A stretch of 64,000 nucleotides of DNA from Neolewinella agarilytica (GCF_900110645.1 NZ_FOFB01000010.1:143108-207107); one strand, 5' to 3'. Counted from the first letter of the stretch, positions 7,405-16,662 are shown. Translations and numbers: made by a program. Notes: generated by a model from the letters alone, not told the origin.

Positions 7405-10400
7405 ATGAGACAAAAACTACCCATTCTACAACTTCTTTTTCTACTGGCTTTCACGACTACTCTCTTGGGACAGAAAGAGCTTACGGGCTCTCTTACCGAC
7501 GGAAATGACCCACTCATCGGAGCTTCCGTCATTGTTCAGGGAACAACCATCGGAACCGTCACTGATTACGACGGGAAGTTTTCATTGACCGTGCCAGATG
7601 ACGCGAAAGCTCTCCTGTTCAGTTACACCGGATACGAGACGGTTACTATGCCCGTCGGTAGTACCCGGATTTTCGAGATAACCCTGAAAGAATCCAGTGT
7701 CGCACTCGGCGAAGTAGTCGTTACCGCCCTCGGCGTCAAACGGGAAAAGAAAGCACTAGGCTATGCCGTACAGGATATCAAATCCGAGGAGATCGCCGAA
7801 ACCCGCAGTACCAACGTCGTCAACGGCTTATCGGGTAAAGTAGCGGGCTTGCAGGTCTCCGCTGGTAACGTCCCCGGAGGAGGCTCCCAGGTAACCATCC
7901 GGGGCAACTCCTCCATTCTGGGCAATAACCAACCGCTTTACGTGATTGATGGCGTCCCGATGGAAGGAGACTTTGCGGCCCCCATTGAAGGTGCATCAAA
8001 CAACAATGTCTACGGCGGCGGCATCTCAGAAGTCAGCCCGGATAACATTGAGTCCATCACGGTACTCAAAGGTGCCAACGCTGCAGCACTCTACGGGAGT
8101 CGCGCCGCTAACGGTGTCATTCTGGTTACGACCAAAAGTGGAAAGGGGGCTGAGGGGCTGACCATTTCTTACTCCGGTAGTTACACTACTGAAAACCCCT
8201 TCATCACACCTGAATTTCAGAACATTTACGGCGGAGGCACCGGCCGCGTCAGCTGGTACGCTGACGGGCGCAACGGTGGCGTGGAAATCGATGAGCTCGC
8301 ACTGGAACAATTTCGTGCCGCATATCCCGACGCTCCGCTCGTAGGGACGGCTGGCGTTGATGAAAGCTGGGGAGCACCAATGGATGGCCGCCTCGTCCGC
8401 ACCTGGTGGTCTGGCCAGGAAACCGCTCCGCTTGTACCCGTTGAAGATAGCTGGGACAATTTTTGGGTAACCGGACAGACTCTGAACAACACACTGAGTA
8501 TTTCCAACAACTACGGCAGCGGAAACTTCCGCTTCAGCTTCGGCAATGTGGACCAGGTGGGCATTCTCTACAACAATGACTATAAGCGAAATAACTTCCG
8601 CCTCAACCTGGATCAGGAGTTGGCCCCAAAGCTAAAAGTCAGTGTCAGCACCGAATACATAAAATCCGGCTCCGACAACCGCCAACAGCCCGTTTTGTGG
8701 GAGCTCGGCACCTGGCATCATCGCCACGACGACTGGGGACTCCTACGCGACTATGAACAATTCATGGACGTTCACATCACCCGTGAGAGTGATCAGTACC
8801 CATACGCCAACTGGCAACACTCCTTCGCCCTCAACCGCTTCTACGAACAGGAAACCCTCACCCGGGCGAACGACAAGGACCGCTTCCTGGGTAACATCGC
8901 CTTCACCTACGAGTTCCTGCCTAATCTCAACCTGATGGTCCGGGGAGGTACGGACCTGTGGACGGACACCCGCCGCTCCATCACCCGTAACGAACGAATC
9001 AAATCCAACACCGAACGTACCCAGTCTTTCAATGAGGACGTTCTGCGCCGCCAGGAGACGAACGTCGACTTCATTCTGAGCTACAACAACTACTTTGGGG
9101 AAAACATCAGCCTTACCGCCCAGGCAGGTGGCAATCATCGTACTAATTACTTCAAGCGCAACTACATTGGCGTAAACGACGCCACCATCAACGGCCTCTA
9201 CAATGTGGCCAACAATGCCTCTCAGAACACTAACGTGAGTCGTATTGAAGAAAAGGAAGTGAACAGTTTCTTCGGTTCCGCTAGTCTCGGCTACAAAAGC
9301 TTCCTCTACCTGGACATGACAGCGCGTAACGACTGGTCAAGCACCCTGCCGGTAGAGAACAACAGCTACTTCTACCCTTCTTTAAGCCTGAGTGGCATCC
9401 TAACCGATGCCCTGAACATCAATAGTAAATTCCTCTCTTTCGCCAAAGTGAGAGTGGGTTGGGCACAGGTAGGCTCGGATACAGACCCCTACCGCCTGAC
9501 GCAGGTATTTGACCCCACCACTGGCTGGGACGCAACCACACCACTGTTCACGGAGCAAGGCACCATCGCCAGTACCGGCCTGCGGCCGGAGCGTACAACG
9601 GGTAAAGAAGTAGGGGCTGACCTTCGCTTCCTGGGCGGTCGCATCGGGCTCGACGTCACCCTTTACGAACAGACGACAACGGACCAGATCATCAGTGTAG
9701 CCGTTTCCCGCGCTACGGGCTATGACTCTAAGCTGCTCAATGCAGGTAAGATCCGTAACCGTGGCGTAGAAGTAGTGCTGAATGGTGCCGTGGTGGACAA
9801 TCCCAATTTCGGCTGGAATGTCAGCCTTAACTACGCCCGCAACCGCAACTCTGTGCTGGAACTCTTTACGGATGACAATGGTAACGAGCTGGAAACCATC
9901 GTACTCTCCAGCCGTCGGGGCCTTAGCCTGGAGGCGCGGGTTGGCCAGCCCTTCGGCACGCTTTTCGGTAGCGGTTACGCACGGGTAGAAGGGGGCGAGT
10001 TCGACGGACAAGTCATCTACGAAGATGGTATTGCGGTAAAGGACCCTGACCTGAAAATATTGGGTAACGTAACCCCAGACTGGATCGGCGGCTTCCGCAA
10101 TGAATTCCGCCTTGGGCCGGTATCCATCAGTGCGCTTATTGACGCAAAAATTGGGGGTGATATTGCCGAAGAAAGCACGTCTACGGGATACCAGACGGGC
10201 GTTTATCCACTCACCGCACTCGGCCGGGAAGAAGGCGTCATTGGCGTTGGCGCCGTCAACATCGGCGATGATGAAAACCCGGTATACGTAGCCAATGACG
10301 TGGTGGCTCCTACCCGTAACGTACTTGGTGCGCTTAGTGTCCGCTACGCTAACGAAGGGGCCATCTTTGATGCCAGCTACGTGAAGTTGCGCGAGGCAAG

Positions 10401-10620
10401 TATTCGCTACGTCCTGCCTTCGAAAATGGTTGAAAAGCTGGGCTTCATCCGCGCGGCATCTGTATCCGTCATCGGTCGTAACCTGGCGATGCTGTACAGC
10501 AACCACTCCAATATCGACCCAGAGTTCAACATCTACGGAGGCAACCTTCAGGGGGCCCTGTACTACACGACCATACCGAGTACCCGCAGTTTCGGGGTTA
10601 ATCTAAACCTTACGTTTTAA
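7405..10620 (+). CDS. SusC/RagA-family TonB-linked outer membrane transporter
   Basis: 1071-residue outer membrane barrel that imports a nutrient with its SusD partner, using TonB energy. Signal peptide residues 1-23 ending LLGQ; a carboxypeptidase-regulatory-like domain follows (ELTGSLTDGNDPLIGASV to FSYTGYETV). The TonB-box-like EVVVTALG is at residue 103, then the SusC signature plug (NGLSGKVAGLQV, QVTIRGNSS, PLYVIDGVPM, ESITVLKGANAAALYGSRAA, NGVILVTTKSG). The barrel ends with the aromatic terminus NLTF. It heads an operon with a SusD, a small lipoprotein, a Tat-exported aminotransferase and a permease. No sugar-active enzyme is nearby, so the substrate may be an amino compound rather than a glycan; this is inference. 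Confidence 0.95.
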   Translation: MRQKLPILQLLFLLAFTTTLLGQKELTGSLTDGNDPLIGASVIVQGTTIGTVTDYDGKFSLTVPDDAKALLFSYTGYETVTMPVGSTRIFEITLKESSVALGEVVVTALGVKREKKALGYAVQDIKSEEIAETRSTNVVNGLSGKVAGLQVSAGNVPGGGSQVTIRGNSSILGNNQPLYVIDGVPMEGDFAAPIEGASNNNVYGGGISEVSPDNIESITVLKGANAAALYGSRAANGVILVTTKSGKGAEGLTISYSGSYTTENPFITPEFQNIYGGGTGRVSWYADGRNGGVEIDELALEQFRAAYPDAPLVGTAGVDESWGAPMDGRLVRTWWSGQETAPLVPVEDSWDNFWVTGQTLNNTLSISNNYGSGNFRFSFGNVDQVGILYNNDYKRNNFRLNLDQELAPKLKVSVSTEYIKSGSDNRQQPVLWELGTWHHRHDDWGLLRDYEQFMDVHITRESDQYPYANWQHSFALNRFYEQETLTRANDKDRFLGNIAFTYEFLPNLNLMVRGGTDLWTDTRRSITRNERIKSNTERTQSFNEDVLRRQETNVDFILSYNNYFGENISLTAQAGGNHRTNYFKRNYIGVNDATINGLYNVANNASQNTNVSRIEEKEVNSFFGSASLGYKSFLYLDMTARNDWSSTLPVENNSYFYPSLSLSGILTDALNINSKFLSFAKVRVGWAQVGSDTDPYRLTQVFDPTTGWDATTPLFTEQGTIASTGLRPERTTGKEVGADLRFLGGRIGLDVTLYEQTTTDQIISVAVSRATGYDSKLLNAGKIRNRGVEVVLNGAVVDNPNFGWNVSLNYARNRNSVLELFTDDNGNELETIVLSSRRGLSLEARVGQPFGTLFGSGYARVEGGEFDGQVIYEDGIAVKDPDLKILGNVTPDWIGGFRNEFRLGPVSISALIDAKIGGDIAEESTSTGYQTGVYPLTALGREEGVIGVGAVNIGDDENPVYVANDVVAPTRNVLGALSVRYANEGAIFDASYVKLREASIRYVLPSKMVEKLGFIRAASVSVIGRNLAMLYSNHSNIDPEFNIYGGNLQGALYYTTIPSTRSFGVNLNLTF

Positions 10621-10627
10621 CCTTCCC

Positions 10628-10684
10628 TGCACCTGCGTTTGCGCCCAAAAGAGCTGCAGAAGCCGGGCGCAGAACGCAGGTGCA
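10628..10684. terminator. Hairpin made of two inverted copies of the 19-bp dispersed word
   Basis: Copy in + orientation at 10628-10646 and in - orientation at 10665-10684, separated by 18 bases. Together they make a strong stem just after the susC stop. In other SusCD operons such a hairpin can lower expression of the distal gene; whether it does so here is not shown. Confidence 0.6.
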
Positions 10685-10769
10685 AGGAATGGTTTTTCCA
10701 AGCAGCAGTGCTTGCTATTCCTAACACTTCGCCCGGGCGCTCAAAGGCCCCGGCGCTAAAAAATACATC

Positions 10770-12275
10770 ATGACTTTTTCTTCTTTATTTCGCCATACGT
10801 TGCTCTTCTGCCTGGCCATCGGGCTGCTGGCATGCGATGCCGGATTTGAGGACCTCAATGCGAACCCCAACGAGCCAGAGGCCGTCCCACCAAGTACTGT
10901 TTTCCCGCTGGCCGTCCGGGAAGCCGTAGACCGTATTCATGGCCACCGAACACGCCTGCAGCGCCTCAACCTGGACGGCGGCATGCTCTGGATGCAGTAT
11001 TTCGCCCGTAACCAGTACGTCAATGAAGGCGACACCTACAACCCTGATGCCAGCTTGCGTGGCAATACCTGGGATGGCTTTTACACCGAAAGCCTGATCA
11101 ACCTGAATACGACCATTTCCCTGACCAGTAATCCGGAAAGTCCGTTCTTCAACGAAAACTACACCGCAGTAGCCACCATCATGCGGGAATATATTTTCTC
11201 GGTCCTGACGGACACCTACGGCGCAATTCCATATACCTCTGCCCTCACGGGGTCTACCGAAGGCAATCTGGCTCCGGCCTATACCAGCCAGGAAGACGTC
11301 TATGCCGGAATGTTAACAACGCTCAAAGAAGCCTCCCTGGCGCTCGACCCTTCCGGTGATCCGATCCTGAAAGATATTCTCTTTGACGGCGACGTGATCA
11401 AGTGGAAGAAGTTTGCCAATGTCCTGCGGCTACGGTTGGCCAACCGGCAGGCAGCCGTGAAGCCCGCTGAAAGCCGGGCCATCTTCGCTGAAATCATGGG
11501 AGACCCCGCTACCTACCCCATTTTCACGGGTACGGCAGACGCTTCCTTTTTCAACCCGACCACCCGCCAGAACGATGAAAACAACAACACCTGGCACGAA
11601 GTGATGGTCTTTGACAGCCGCGAAGACTGGAGCATCTCCACTACCCTCGTCGCCGCCATGACTGACGGAGAAGGGAATGCCACCGATCCTCGTTTGACGC
11701 GTTTTGCCACTCCGGCGCAGGCAGGAGATTTTGCCGGAAAATATGCCGGCGCCCCTAACGGGCTGCCCGAAGGAGACGCCGTTGCCTACTTCACCACCGC
11801 CTCCCGTCCGGGAAGCTTCTTCACCGGAGAGACCACGCCAGTTCCGCTGATCACTTTCGCTGAAATGAATTTCATTCTTGCTGAAGCGACCATGGATGGT
11901 GACTACACCGCCGGCGAGGATGCCATGACTTATCTCGAAAGAGCCATTGCCTCCAGCTTCGAGCAGTTTGAAGTGGACATGCCCGAAGACTACATGCTGG
12001 GCCGCTCCGCCGTAGATATGGAAATGATCATCGAAGAAAAATGGAAAGCACTCTTTAGCCAGGGTATCGAAGCCTGGACGGAATACCGCCGCACCGGATT
12101 CCCCGTACTACCCGCCCCTGATCCACGCGCAGTTTTCGAAAACGAAGGGCAGGTACCCACCCGCCTGCAGTACCCGGAATCCGAGTACAGCCTTAACCTG
12201 GCTAACGTCAAAGAAGGCGTAGGCATGAATGGCGGCCCGGACAATAAGCTGACCACGCTTTGGTGGGTGGAGTAG
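10770..12275 (+). CDS. SusD/RagB-family nutrient-binding lipoprotein
   Basis: 501-residue surface lipoprotein, the lid partner of the upstream SusC barrel. Lipobox LLAC with Cys 22, then DAGFEDLNANPNEPEAVPPS, the typical start of the SusD-like group that Pfam keeps separate as SusD-like_2. Further family features: GGMLWMQYFARNQYVNEGD, DTYGAIPYTSAL, EMNFILAEATM, and the C-terminal IIEEKWKALFSQGIEAWTEY with RTGFP. Length is normal. It lies 149 bases after susC, with an inverted repeat between them. The ligand is not predictable. After the stop comes a heptamer repeat array. Confidence 0.93.
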   Translation: MTFSSLFRHTLLFCLAIGLLACDAGFEDLNANPNEPEAVPPSTVFPLAVREAVDRIHGHRTRLQRLNLDGGMLWMQYFARNQYVNEGDTYNPDASLRGNTWDGFYTESLINLNTTISLTSNPESPFFNENYTAVATIMREYIFSVLTDTYGAIPYTSALTGSTEGNLAPAYTSQEDVYAGMLTTLKEASLALDPSGDPILKDILFDGDVIKWKKFANVLRLRLANRQAAVKPAESRAIFAEIMGDPATYPIFTGTADASFFNPTTRQNDENNNTWHEVMVFDSREDWSISTTLVAAMTDGEGNATDPRLTRFATPAQAGDFAGKYAGAPNGLPEGDAVAYFTTASRPGSFFTGETTPVPLITFAEMNFILAEATMDGDYTAGEDAMTYLERAIASSFEQFEVDMPEDYMLGRSAVDMEMIIEEKWKALFSQGIEAWTEYRRTGFPVLPAPDPRAVFENEGQVPTRLQYPESEYSLNLANVKEGVGMNGGPDNKLTTLWWVE

Positions 12276-12293
12276 GTGGGGTGTGGGGTGCAA

Positions 12294-12340
12294 GTTGCAG
12301 GTTGCAGGTTGCAGGTTGCAAGTTGCAAGTTGCAGGTTGC
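12294..12340. repeat. Heptamer tandem repeat GTTGCAG/GTTGCAA, about 6.7 units
   Basis: Six full 7-bp units plus five bases, between the susD stop and the next lipoprotein gene. Units vary only in the last base. It is untranslated. The 7-bp period recurs at 38064 and in the word-like repeats near 36.2 kb. Confidence 0.8.
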
Positions 12341-12389
12341 GCTCCATTTAAGCCTCCCCTTTAATTTATCAAACTAAAAAACAAGCGTC

Positions 12390-12788
12390 ATGAGACGAAA
12401 CATACTATACCTTTTTGCTGCGGCACTTTTCTTTTTCACGACCTCTTGTGTGGAGGAAAAACTAGCCTTCACCGTTGTTGAATCTCCCGTTTTGGGCCTC
12501 ATTTCCGAAACGTCTGCGGCTGAAGGCATGGTGGCCTTTACGGGCACCTTTTACGAGCTGGACAAGAGCGGCATCCTTGATCAAAACATCGGTATTGACT
12601 CCATCCCCGTTGCGGGCCTTGAGCTTCGCGTAGAAAGTCAGAACCGCGCCCTGCTGCAAACCATCGTCACGGCAGCTGACGGTACTACCCTCTTTGAAAT
12701 GCCCGCTACTGAGCTGGAGGGAGTAACACGGCTGGAATGGACTGGCACTTATGATGGCCAGATTTTCCGCATCCTGAAAAACCTGTAA
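12390..12788 (+). CDS. Small lipoprotein of the SusCD operon
   Basis: 132-residue lipoprotein, signal MRRNILYLFAAALFFFTTSC with Cys 20, then VEEKLAFTVVESPVLGL. The mature part looks like a single beta-sandwich: alternating strands in AAEGMVAFTGTFYELDKSG, GLELRVESQNRALLQTIVT and TLFEMPATELEG. Such small beta lipoproteins are often third components of SusCD loci and may help bind or orient substrate outside the cell. I do not recognise a named family. It lies between susD and the Tat-exported aminotransferase. Confidence 0.75.
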   Translation: MRRNILYLFAAALFFFTTSCVEEKLAFTVVESPVLGLISETSAAEGMVAFTGTFYELDKSGILDQNIGIDSIPVAGLELRVESQNRALLQTIVTAADGTTLFEMPATELEGVTRLEWTGTYDGQIFRILKNL

Positions 12789-12857
12789 AATCTATTTGGT
12801 TGACTTAGAGCACCCACTAACTCAAGTTCTTTTTTTAAACTTAAACCGTACACATCC

Positions 12858-14045
12858 ATGTCTGATTATTCCTCCCTCAGCCGTCGTAACTGGCTCCGCA
12901 AAGCAACCCTCGCGGGTGCGGGTCTGGCCGCTGCTCCTTTCGCCCTGAAGGCCGCCCCTGGCCTGCTACCCCGCCATGCTGCTGTGCGGGAAATCATGCC
13001 CAGCCTGGAATGGGAACGGGCTCACACTATGGCCAGGCCCGAACTGAAGGCCCGCCTGCTGGCCAACGAGAACCCCTGGGGGCCCAGCCCGGATGCCCGA
13101 CTGGCCATCATGGAAGCTGCCGTCAGCGGTAACCGCTACCAACACGAAGCGGCGGGAAACCTGCGCAAGATGATCGCTGACTTCGAGGGCGTACCCGAAG
13201 ATCATATTCTATTGGCCCCTGGCTCCTCGGATGTACTCGAAAAAATGGCCATCATGCACTTCATGAACGGAGGTAACCTCGTTGCCGCTGACCCCGCCTA
13301 CATGTCTTTGATCAAGACGGCGGTGGCCATGAAGGCTGAATGGAAAAAAGTCCGGCTAACCGACAGCTGGGCGCACGACCTTGAAGGGATGAAAAAGGCG
13401 GTAGATAAGGACACGAAGATGGTCTACATCTGCAACCCCAACAACCCTACCGGAACGCTGACGGACTCCGACGACATCCGAAAATTCATCCGGGAAGTAG
13501 CTACTGACGATACCACCATTTTCGTAGACGAAGCCTACTTGGAATTCTTGCCCGACTACAAGAGCAAGTCCATGGTTTCTATGATCAAAGAAGGGAAGAA
13601 CGTGGTGGTTGCCCGCACCTTCAGCAAGGTACATGGAATGGCTGGTCTGCGCATCGGCTATGGCGTTATGCTACCGTCAATGCTCAAAAAAGTTAACAGC
13701 ATCTGGCGGGGGAACATGAGTCTCTGTAAAACCAGCCTGATGGGCGCCATGGCGAGCATGGGAGACACTGAATTCCAAAAAATGAGCGTCAAGGGAACAG
13801 CAGATGCTCGCGCCCAAACGGTCGCCGGGCTCAGAAAAATGGGCTTTTCTCCCGTTCCATCCCACACCAGTTTTATGATTTTCCCCATCGAAATGGAAGG
13901 GAAGGCCTTCCTCAATGCCATGTTCTCCAAAGGCGTTGGCGTGAGAGCCTTCGACATTTTTGGTGATGATTATTGCCGCGTCAGTATGGGCAAGCCCGAA
14001 GAGATGGACTTGTTCCTGTCTACTCTCCAAGAAGTACTCGTTTAA
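12858..14045 (+). CDS. Tat-exported PLP-dependent aminotransferase (HisC-like fold type I)
   Basis: 395-residue class I/II aminotransferase close to histidinol-phosphate aminotransferases. Family landmarks: ANENPWGPSPDARLAIMEA near residue 70, APGSSDVLEKMA, CNPNNPTGTLTD, FVDEAYLEFLPDY, and the PLP-binding Lys 257 in RTFSKVHGMAGLRIGYG. The N-terminus carries a twin-arginine signal, SRRNWLRK at residues 8-15, followed by AGAGLAAAPFALKA, so a folded, PLP-loaded enzyme is probably exported to the periplasm. Normal HisC enzymes are cytoplasmic. It is embedded in the SusCD operon, implying action on a compound brought in by that transporter. Substrate unknown; a hisC role is unlikely because of export and context. 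Confidence 0.85.
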   Translation: MSDYSSLSRRNWLRKATLAGAGLAAAPFALKAAPGLLPRHAAVREIMPSLEWERAHTMARPELKARLLANENPWGPSPDARLAIMEAAVSGNRYQHEAAGNLRKMIADFEGVPEDHILLAPGSSDVLEKMAIMHFMNGGNLVAADPAYMSLIKTAVAMKAEWKKVRLTDSWAHDLEGMKKAVDKDTKMVYICNPNNPTGTLTDSDDIRKFIREVATDDTTIFVDEAYLEFLPDYKSKSMVSMIKEGKNVVVARTFSKVHGMAGLRIGYGVMLPSMLKKVNSIWRGNMSLCKTSLMGAMASMGDTEFQKMSVKGTADARAQTVAGLRKMGFSPVPSHTSFMIFPIEMEGKAFLNAMFSKGVGVRAFDIFGDDYCRVSMGKPEEMDLFLSTLQEVLV

Positions 14046-14062
14046 GTTTTTCATGAGGGATT

Positions 14063-14091
14063 GGGGGGAGGAAGATATTTCGCCTCTCCCC
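14063..14091 (+). terminator. Hairpin between aminotransferase and permease genes
   Basis: GGGGGGAGG pairs with CCTCTCCCC (one mismatch) over an 11-base loop, followed by ATCTTTTC. It may partly end transcription before the permease. Confidence 0.4.
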
Positions 14092-14125
14092 ATCTTTTCA
14101 ACAATTAGCCCAATAGCCTACACTC

Positions 14126-15286
14126 ATGAATCCAGCACTCCAAAAAACACTCGTATTCCTGCTCCTTATTGCCGCCGGCTATTTTTTACAAAAAAAGATT
14201 AACGGCAAGCAAGACCTCAAGGGCATCAAAGTGCTCATACTTTCCGTTGTTCTGCCCGCTACCATCTTTGTAGCACTCCTGAAAATAAAAATTTCCGCAG
14301 AGCTGCTTTTGCTTCCCGTCGGAGCATTAGCCCTCAACTTCATTTTATTCTACGCAGCAAAAAAAGCCTTACCACAGCTCGGCTTTACTACCGGCACCTC
14401 CGATTTCCGGACCATGGTGATGCTCATTCCCTCCCTGGCTCCCGGGCTAAGCTGCTTTCCCTTTGTCATGGAGTACCTGGGAGACGAACCCCTGGCCATA
14501 GCTGCACTGGCGGATGTAGGCAACAAAGTCTTCGTGCTCATCATCCTCTACCTGATCGCTATGAACTGGTATTATGGCCAGCGGGCAACTACTGAGGCCT
14601 TCTCCGGCAACCCTGACCGGAAGGAAAAACTCAAAGACCTCGGGCTCTCGCTTCTGCGCGAGCCGGTCAATCTCGTAATCGTAGCCGCTATTCTGATGCT
14701 GAGCTTCGGGCTTAACATCTCTTCTCTGCCCGGATTTCTGGAAACAACCGCTGTTCGCCTCGCGGCACTCATGACCCCAATCGTTCTGCTCTTTATTGGC
14801 ATGGCCGTTCGCTTCGAGCGGCGCGAAATGACCCTGATTCTGAGAGTACTGGCCTTTCGCTCGGGCATTGCTTTCTTCGTGAGTGGAATTGCACTTTTAC
14901 TACTCCCGGCCATGGCGCCCGCCATGGTATTGCTGCTGGTCATTTTCCCCCAGTCTGCCGTTAGCTTCTGGCCCTTCGCCCACATGTCCGCCGTAGAGGG
15001 AATGCGCGGCGAAAAGGACAAGCCCGTTTTTAACGTTGACCTGGCGCTTAACGTCCTGGCTTGTTCACTGCCCTTTGCGACGGTGATCATCTTAACGGTC
15101 CTATCCTGCGGGGAGTTTTTCACCAGTGCGCTGACGATACTGCCGCTGGGTGCAGCCTTACTTGTTGTTCCCGCCATTTTTGTGATGCGCAACGGTATTT
15201 CCTCTGCCCCCAATGTTGAAATGGAGAAGCAACCGGCCAATGGAAGCCCGGCTATGGAAATAGAAAAAAAGGTCGCGGTAAGTTAG
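14126..15286 (+). CDS. AEC-family (auxin efflux carrier-like) permease
   Basis: 386-residue inner-membrane protein with about ten hydrophobic segments, starting TLVFLLLIAAGYFLQKK and continuing KVLILSVVLPATIFVALL, the family-type half with a broken helix. A second half mirrors it (LAALMTPIVLLFIGMAVRF, MVLLLVIFPQSAVSFWPFA). AEC members move organic or amino acids or their conjugates. It lies about 80 bases after the exported aminotransferase on the same strand, so it may carry that enzyme's product or substrate across the inner membrane. The last 30 residues are polar and differ from typical family ends. Confidence 0.75.
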   Translation: MNPALQKTLVFLLLIAAGYFLQKKINGKQDLKGIKVLILSVVLPATIFVALLKIKISAELLLLPVGALALNFILFYAAKKALPQLGFTTGTSDFRTMVMLIPSLAPGLSCFPFVMEYLGDEPLAIAALADVGNKVFVLIILYLIAMNWYYGQRATTEAFSGNPDRKEKLKDLGLSLLREPVNLVIVAAILMLSFGLNISSLPGFLETTAVRLAALMTPIVLLFIGMAVRFERREMTLILRVLAFRSGIAFFVSGIALLLLPAMAPAMVLLLVIFPQSAVSFWPFAHMSAVEGMRGEKDKPVFNVDLALNVLACSLPFATVIILTVLSCGEFFTSALTILPLGAALLVVPAIFVMRNGISSAPNVEMEKQPANGSPAMEIEKKVAVS

Positions 15287-15318
15287 CTTCAGTTCCACCG
15301 ACTGAACACCCCGAAGTA

Positions 15319-15900
15319 TTAATACACCCGCCTCACCTCCGTTTGGATCAGCCCCTCCACTGCCTCGAAGACCCGGTGAGGTTTCTGGGGCCGCCAGGTC
15401 AGTCCGTTAAGGTGTTGACCGAAGTGGAGGTATTCGTCCAGGCGTGTCTGCGTCAGCTCATCGTCTACCTGGGGGTGGGTATTCAGCAGAGCAACCCAGC
15501 CGCCTTCGTCGGTAATTTCATCGTTCCACTCTTCGTAATAATCCACTTCGTCTCCGTGGAAGTTGAGGACACCCTCCATAATGAGCACAAAATATTTTAT
15601 CCCGTTGCCCACCAATTGGTCTACGAACTCGCGCTTGAGGTGCATGATGTCATTGTGTACCGCATCGTTCCATTCACCGATGAATTCGATGATGGCGTAG
15701 CCTTCGTCGTAGTCAACAAAGAGAAGCTTCAGGTACAGGGTTTCCGCCCCGAACTCATCCCACTGCGGGTGTAGCAGGTAGTTATAAACGCGGTTGCTAA
15801 AGCCAAATTCGCTGTACTGCCGCCCGAAGAACGGAGAGGCATCATCGTCTTCAGCGCGGTAGCGGTCGCGCCAGCCGAAGTGAGGTTCAATGTCGTGCAT
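15319..15900 (-). CDS. Conserved hypothetical protein, acidic
   Basis: 193-residue acidic protein with many Asp, Glu, Trp and Tyr residues: MHDIEPHFGWRDRYRAEDDD, FDWx-like aromatic blocks, DYDEGYAIIEFIGEWNDAV, and KYFVLIMEGVLNFHGDEVDY. The central hydrophobic strands suggest a small alpha/beta fold. No signal peptide or membrane segment is present. It faces the permease gene with 32 bases between the stops and diverges from the next gene. I do not recognise a named family; it resembles conserved Bacteroidota proteins of unknown role. Confidence 0.7.
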   Translation of the reverse strand: MHDIEPHFGWRDRYRAEDDDASPFFGRQYSEFGFSNRVYNYLLHPQWDEFGAETLYLKLLFVDYDEGYAIIEFIGEWNDAVHNDIMHLKREFVDQLVGNGIKYFVLIMEGVLNFHGDEVDYYEEWNDEITDEGGWVALLNTHPQVDDELTQTRLDEYLHFGQHLNGLTWRPQKPHRVFEAVEGLIQTEVRRVY

Positions 15901-16008
15901 ACGATTACGTGTAGGTACGGTGGTTAACGTTCGGGAGGGCAGTTATTGTTCTGGTATTCGGGCATAAAACCATTCCCCGGATAAAACTGCTGTAGCAGGC
16001 ACTTTTTT

Positions 16009-16028
16009 GGGCGCATTACGCAGGTGCA
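16009..16028 (-). repeat. Dispersed 19-bp word, intergenic copy
   Basis: Minus strand TGCACCTGCGTAATGCGCCC followed by six A. It lies in the 231 bases between two divergent genes; one extra base in the middle. Confidence 0.6.
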
Positions 16029-16131
16029 CAGGAGGGCTAAAAGAGCAAGGGGATAAAACGCCTCCGAAAATAGTTTTCCGTACCAGGAAAATAACGGAAC
16101 CAGTTCGGGCCATAAACCGTTAACCGGGCAG

Positions 16132-16662
16132 ATGTCTAATCCACGTATCCTAAAACATCCCGGCCTCCAGCCTTTATGGGAAAGTCTTGAGCGCGAGCGC
16201 CGCCAGCAGCAGGTCGTTGCTATCGGCCTGATGATTGGCGGCATCCTGCTGGCCATCGGATCGGTCGTGATGCGGGCCACCTGGCTACCGCTGGTGGGGG
16301 GTGCCCTTTCTGTCGCTGCGCTGTGGTGGCTCTACCGGCTGCTCACCGTCCAACCTATCGTCGGCTTCCGCCGCCGATTAAGAGATCAGCCCGAGTCCAT
16401 CGTCTGGGTCTACAGCCTGATCACCGAGCGGATGCCCTTCGGTTTTAAAACGACCACGAACGCTACCCTCTATATGGTAGACCGTGAAGGAGACATCCAT
16501 GCCTTCGATCTGAAGCCGGACGAGGTCAAGCTCGTTACCAAAACCCTCAATCGCGCACTCCCCGCCGCAGAGTTTGGCTACAGCCCCGAAAGGGAAATGG
16601 CCTACCGTGGTGAGATCACCGACTTCAGCGGCCGGCGGCACCGGCCACCGCTGGATTTCTGA
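16132..16662 (+). CDS. Small membrane protein, unknown function
   Basis: 176-residue protein with a charged start (HPGLQPLWESLERERRQQQ), two adjacent membrane helices (VAIGLMIGGILLAIGSVVM and LPLVGGALSVAALWWLY) and a cytoplasmic-type C-terminal domain with IVWVYSLITERMPFGFKT, ATLYMVDREGDIHAFDL and LNRALPAAEFGYSPERE. The C-terminal domain looks like a small beta-rich domain. No named family recognised. It is followed after 34 bases by a gene whose product resembles a soluble partner; the two are probably one operon. Confidence 0.7.
   Translation: MSNPRILKHPGLQPLWESLERERRQQQVVAIGLMIGGILLAIGSVVMRATWLPLVGGALSVAALWWLYRLLTVQPIVGFRRRLRDQPESIVWVYSLITERMPFGFKTTTNATLYMVDREGDIHAFDLKPDEVKLVTKTLNRALPAAEFGYSPEREMAYRGEITDFSGRRHRPPLDF

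Noticed and set aside
9400..10506. 368-residue minus-strand open frame antisense to susC
   Set aside because: Entirely within the SusC barrel region; no family resemblance.
12858..14045. Annotation as the histidine biosynthesis enzyme HisC
   Set aside because: The Tat signal and the SusCD operon context do not fit a cytoplasmic biosynthetic enzyme; no other his genes are nearby.
15924..16280. 118-residue open frame on the minus strand
   Set aside because: It overlaps the first 150 bases of the 176-residue membrane protein gene and has no recognisable signal, domain or codon pattern; its Cys- and Arg-rich composition is that of an antisense frame.
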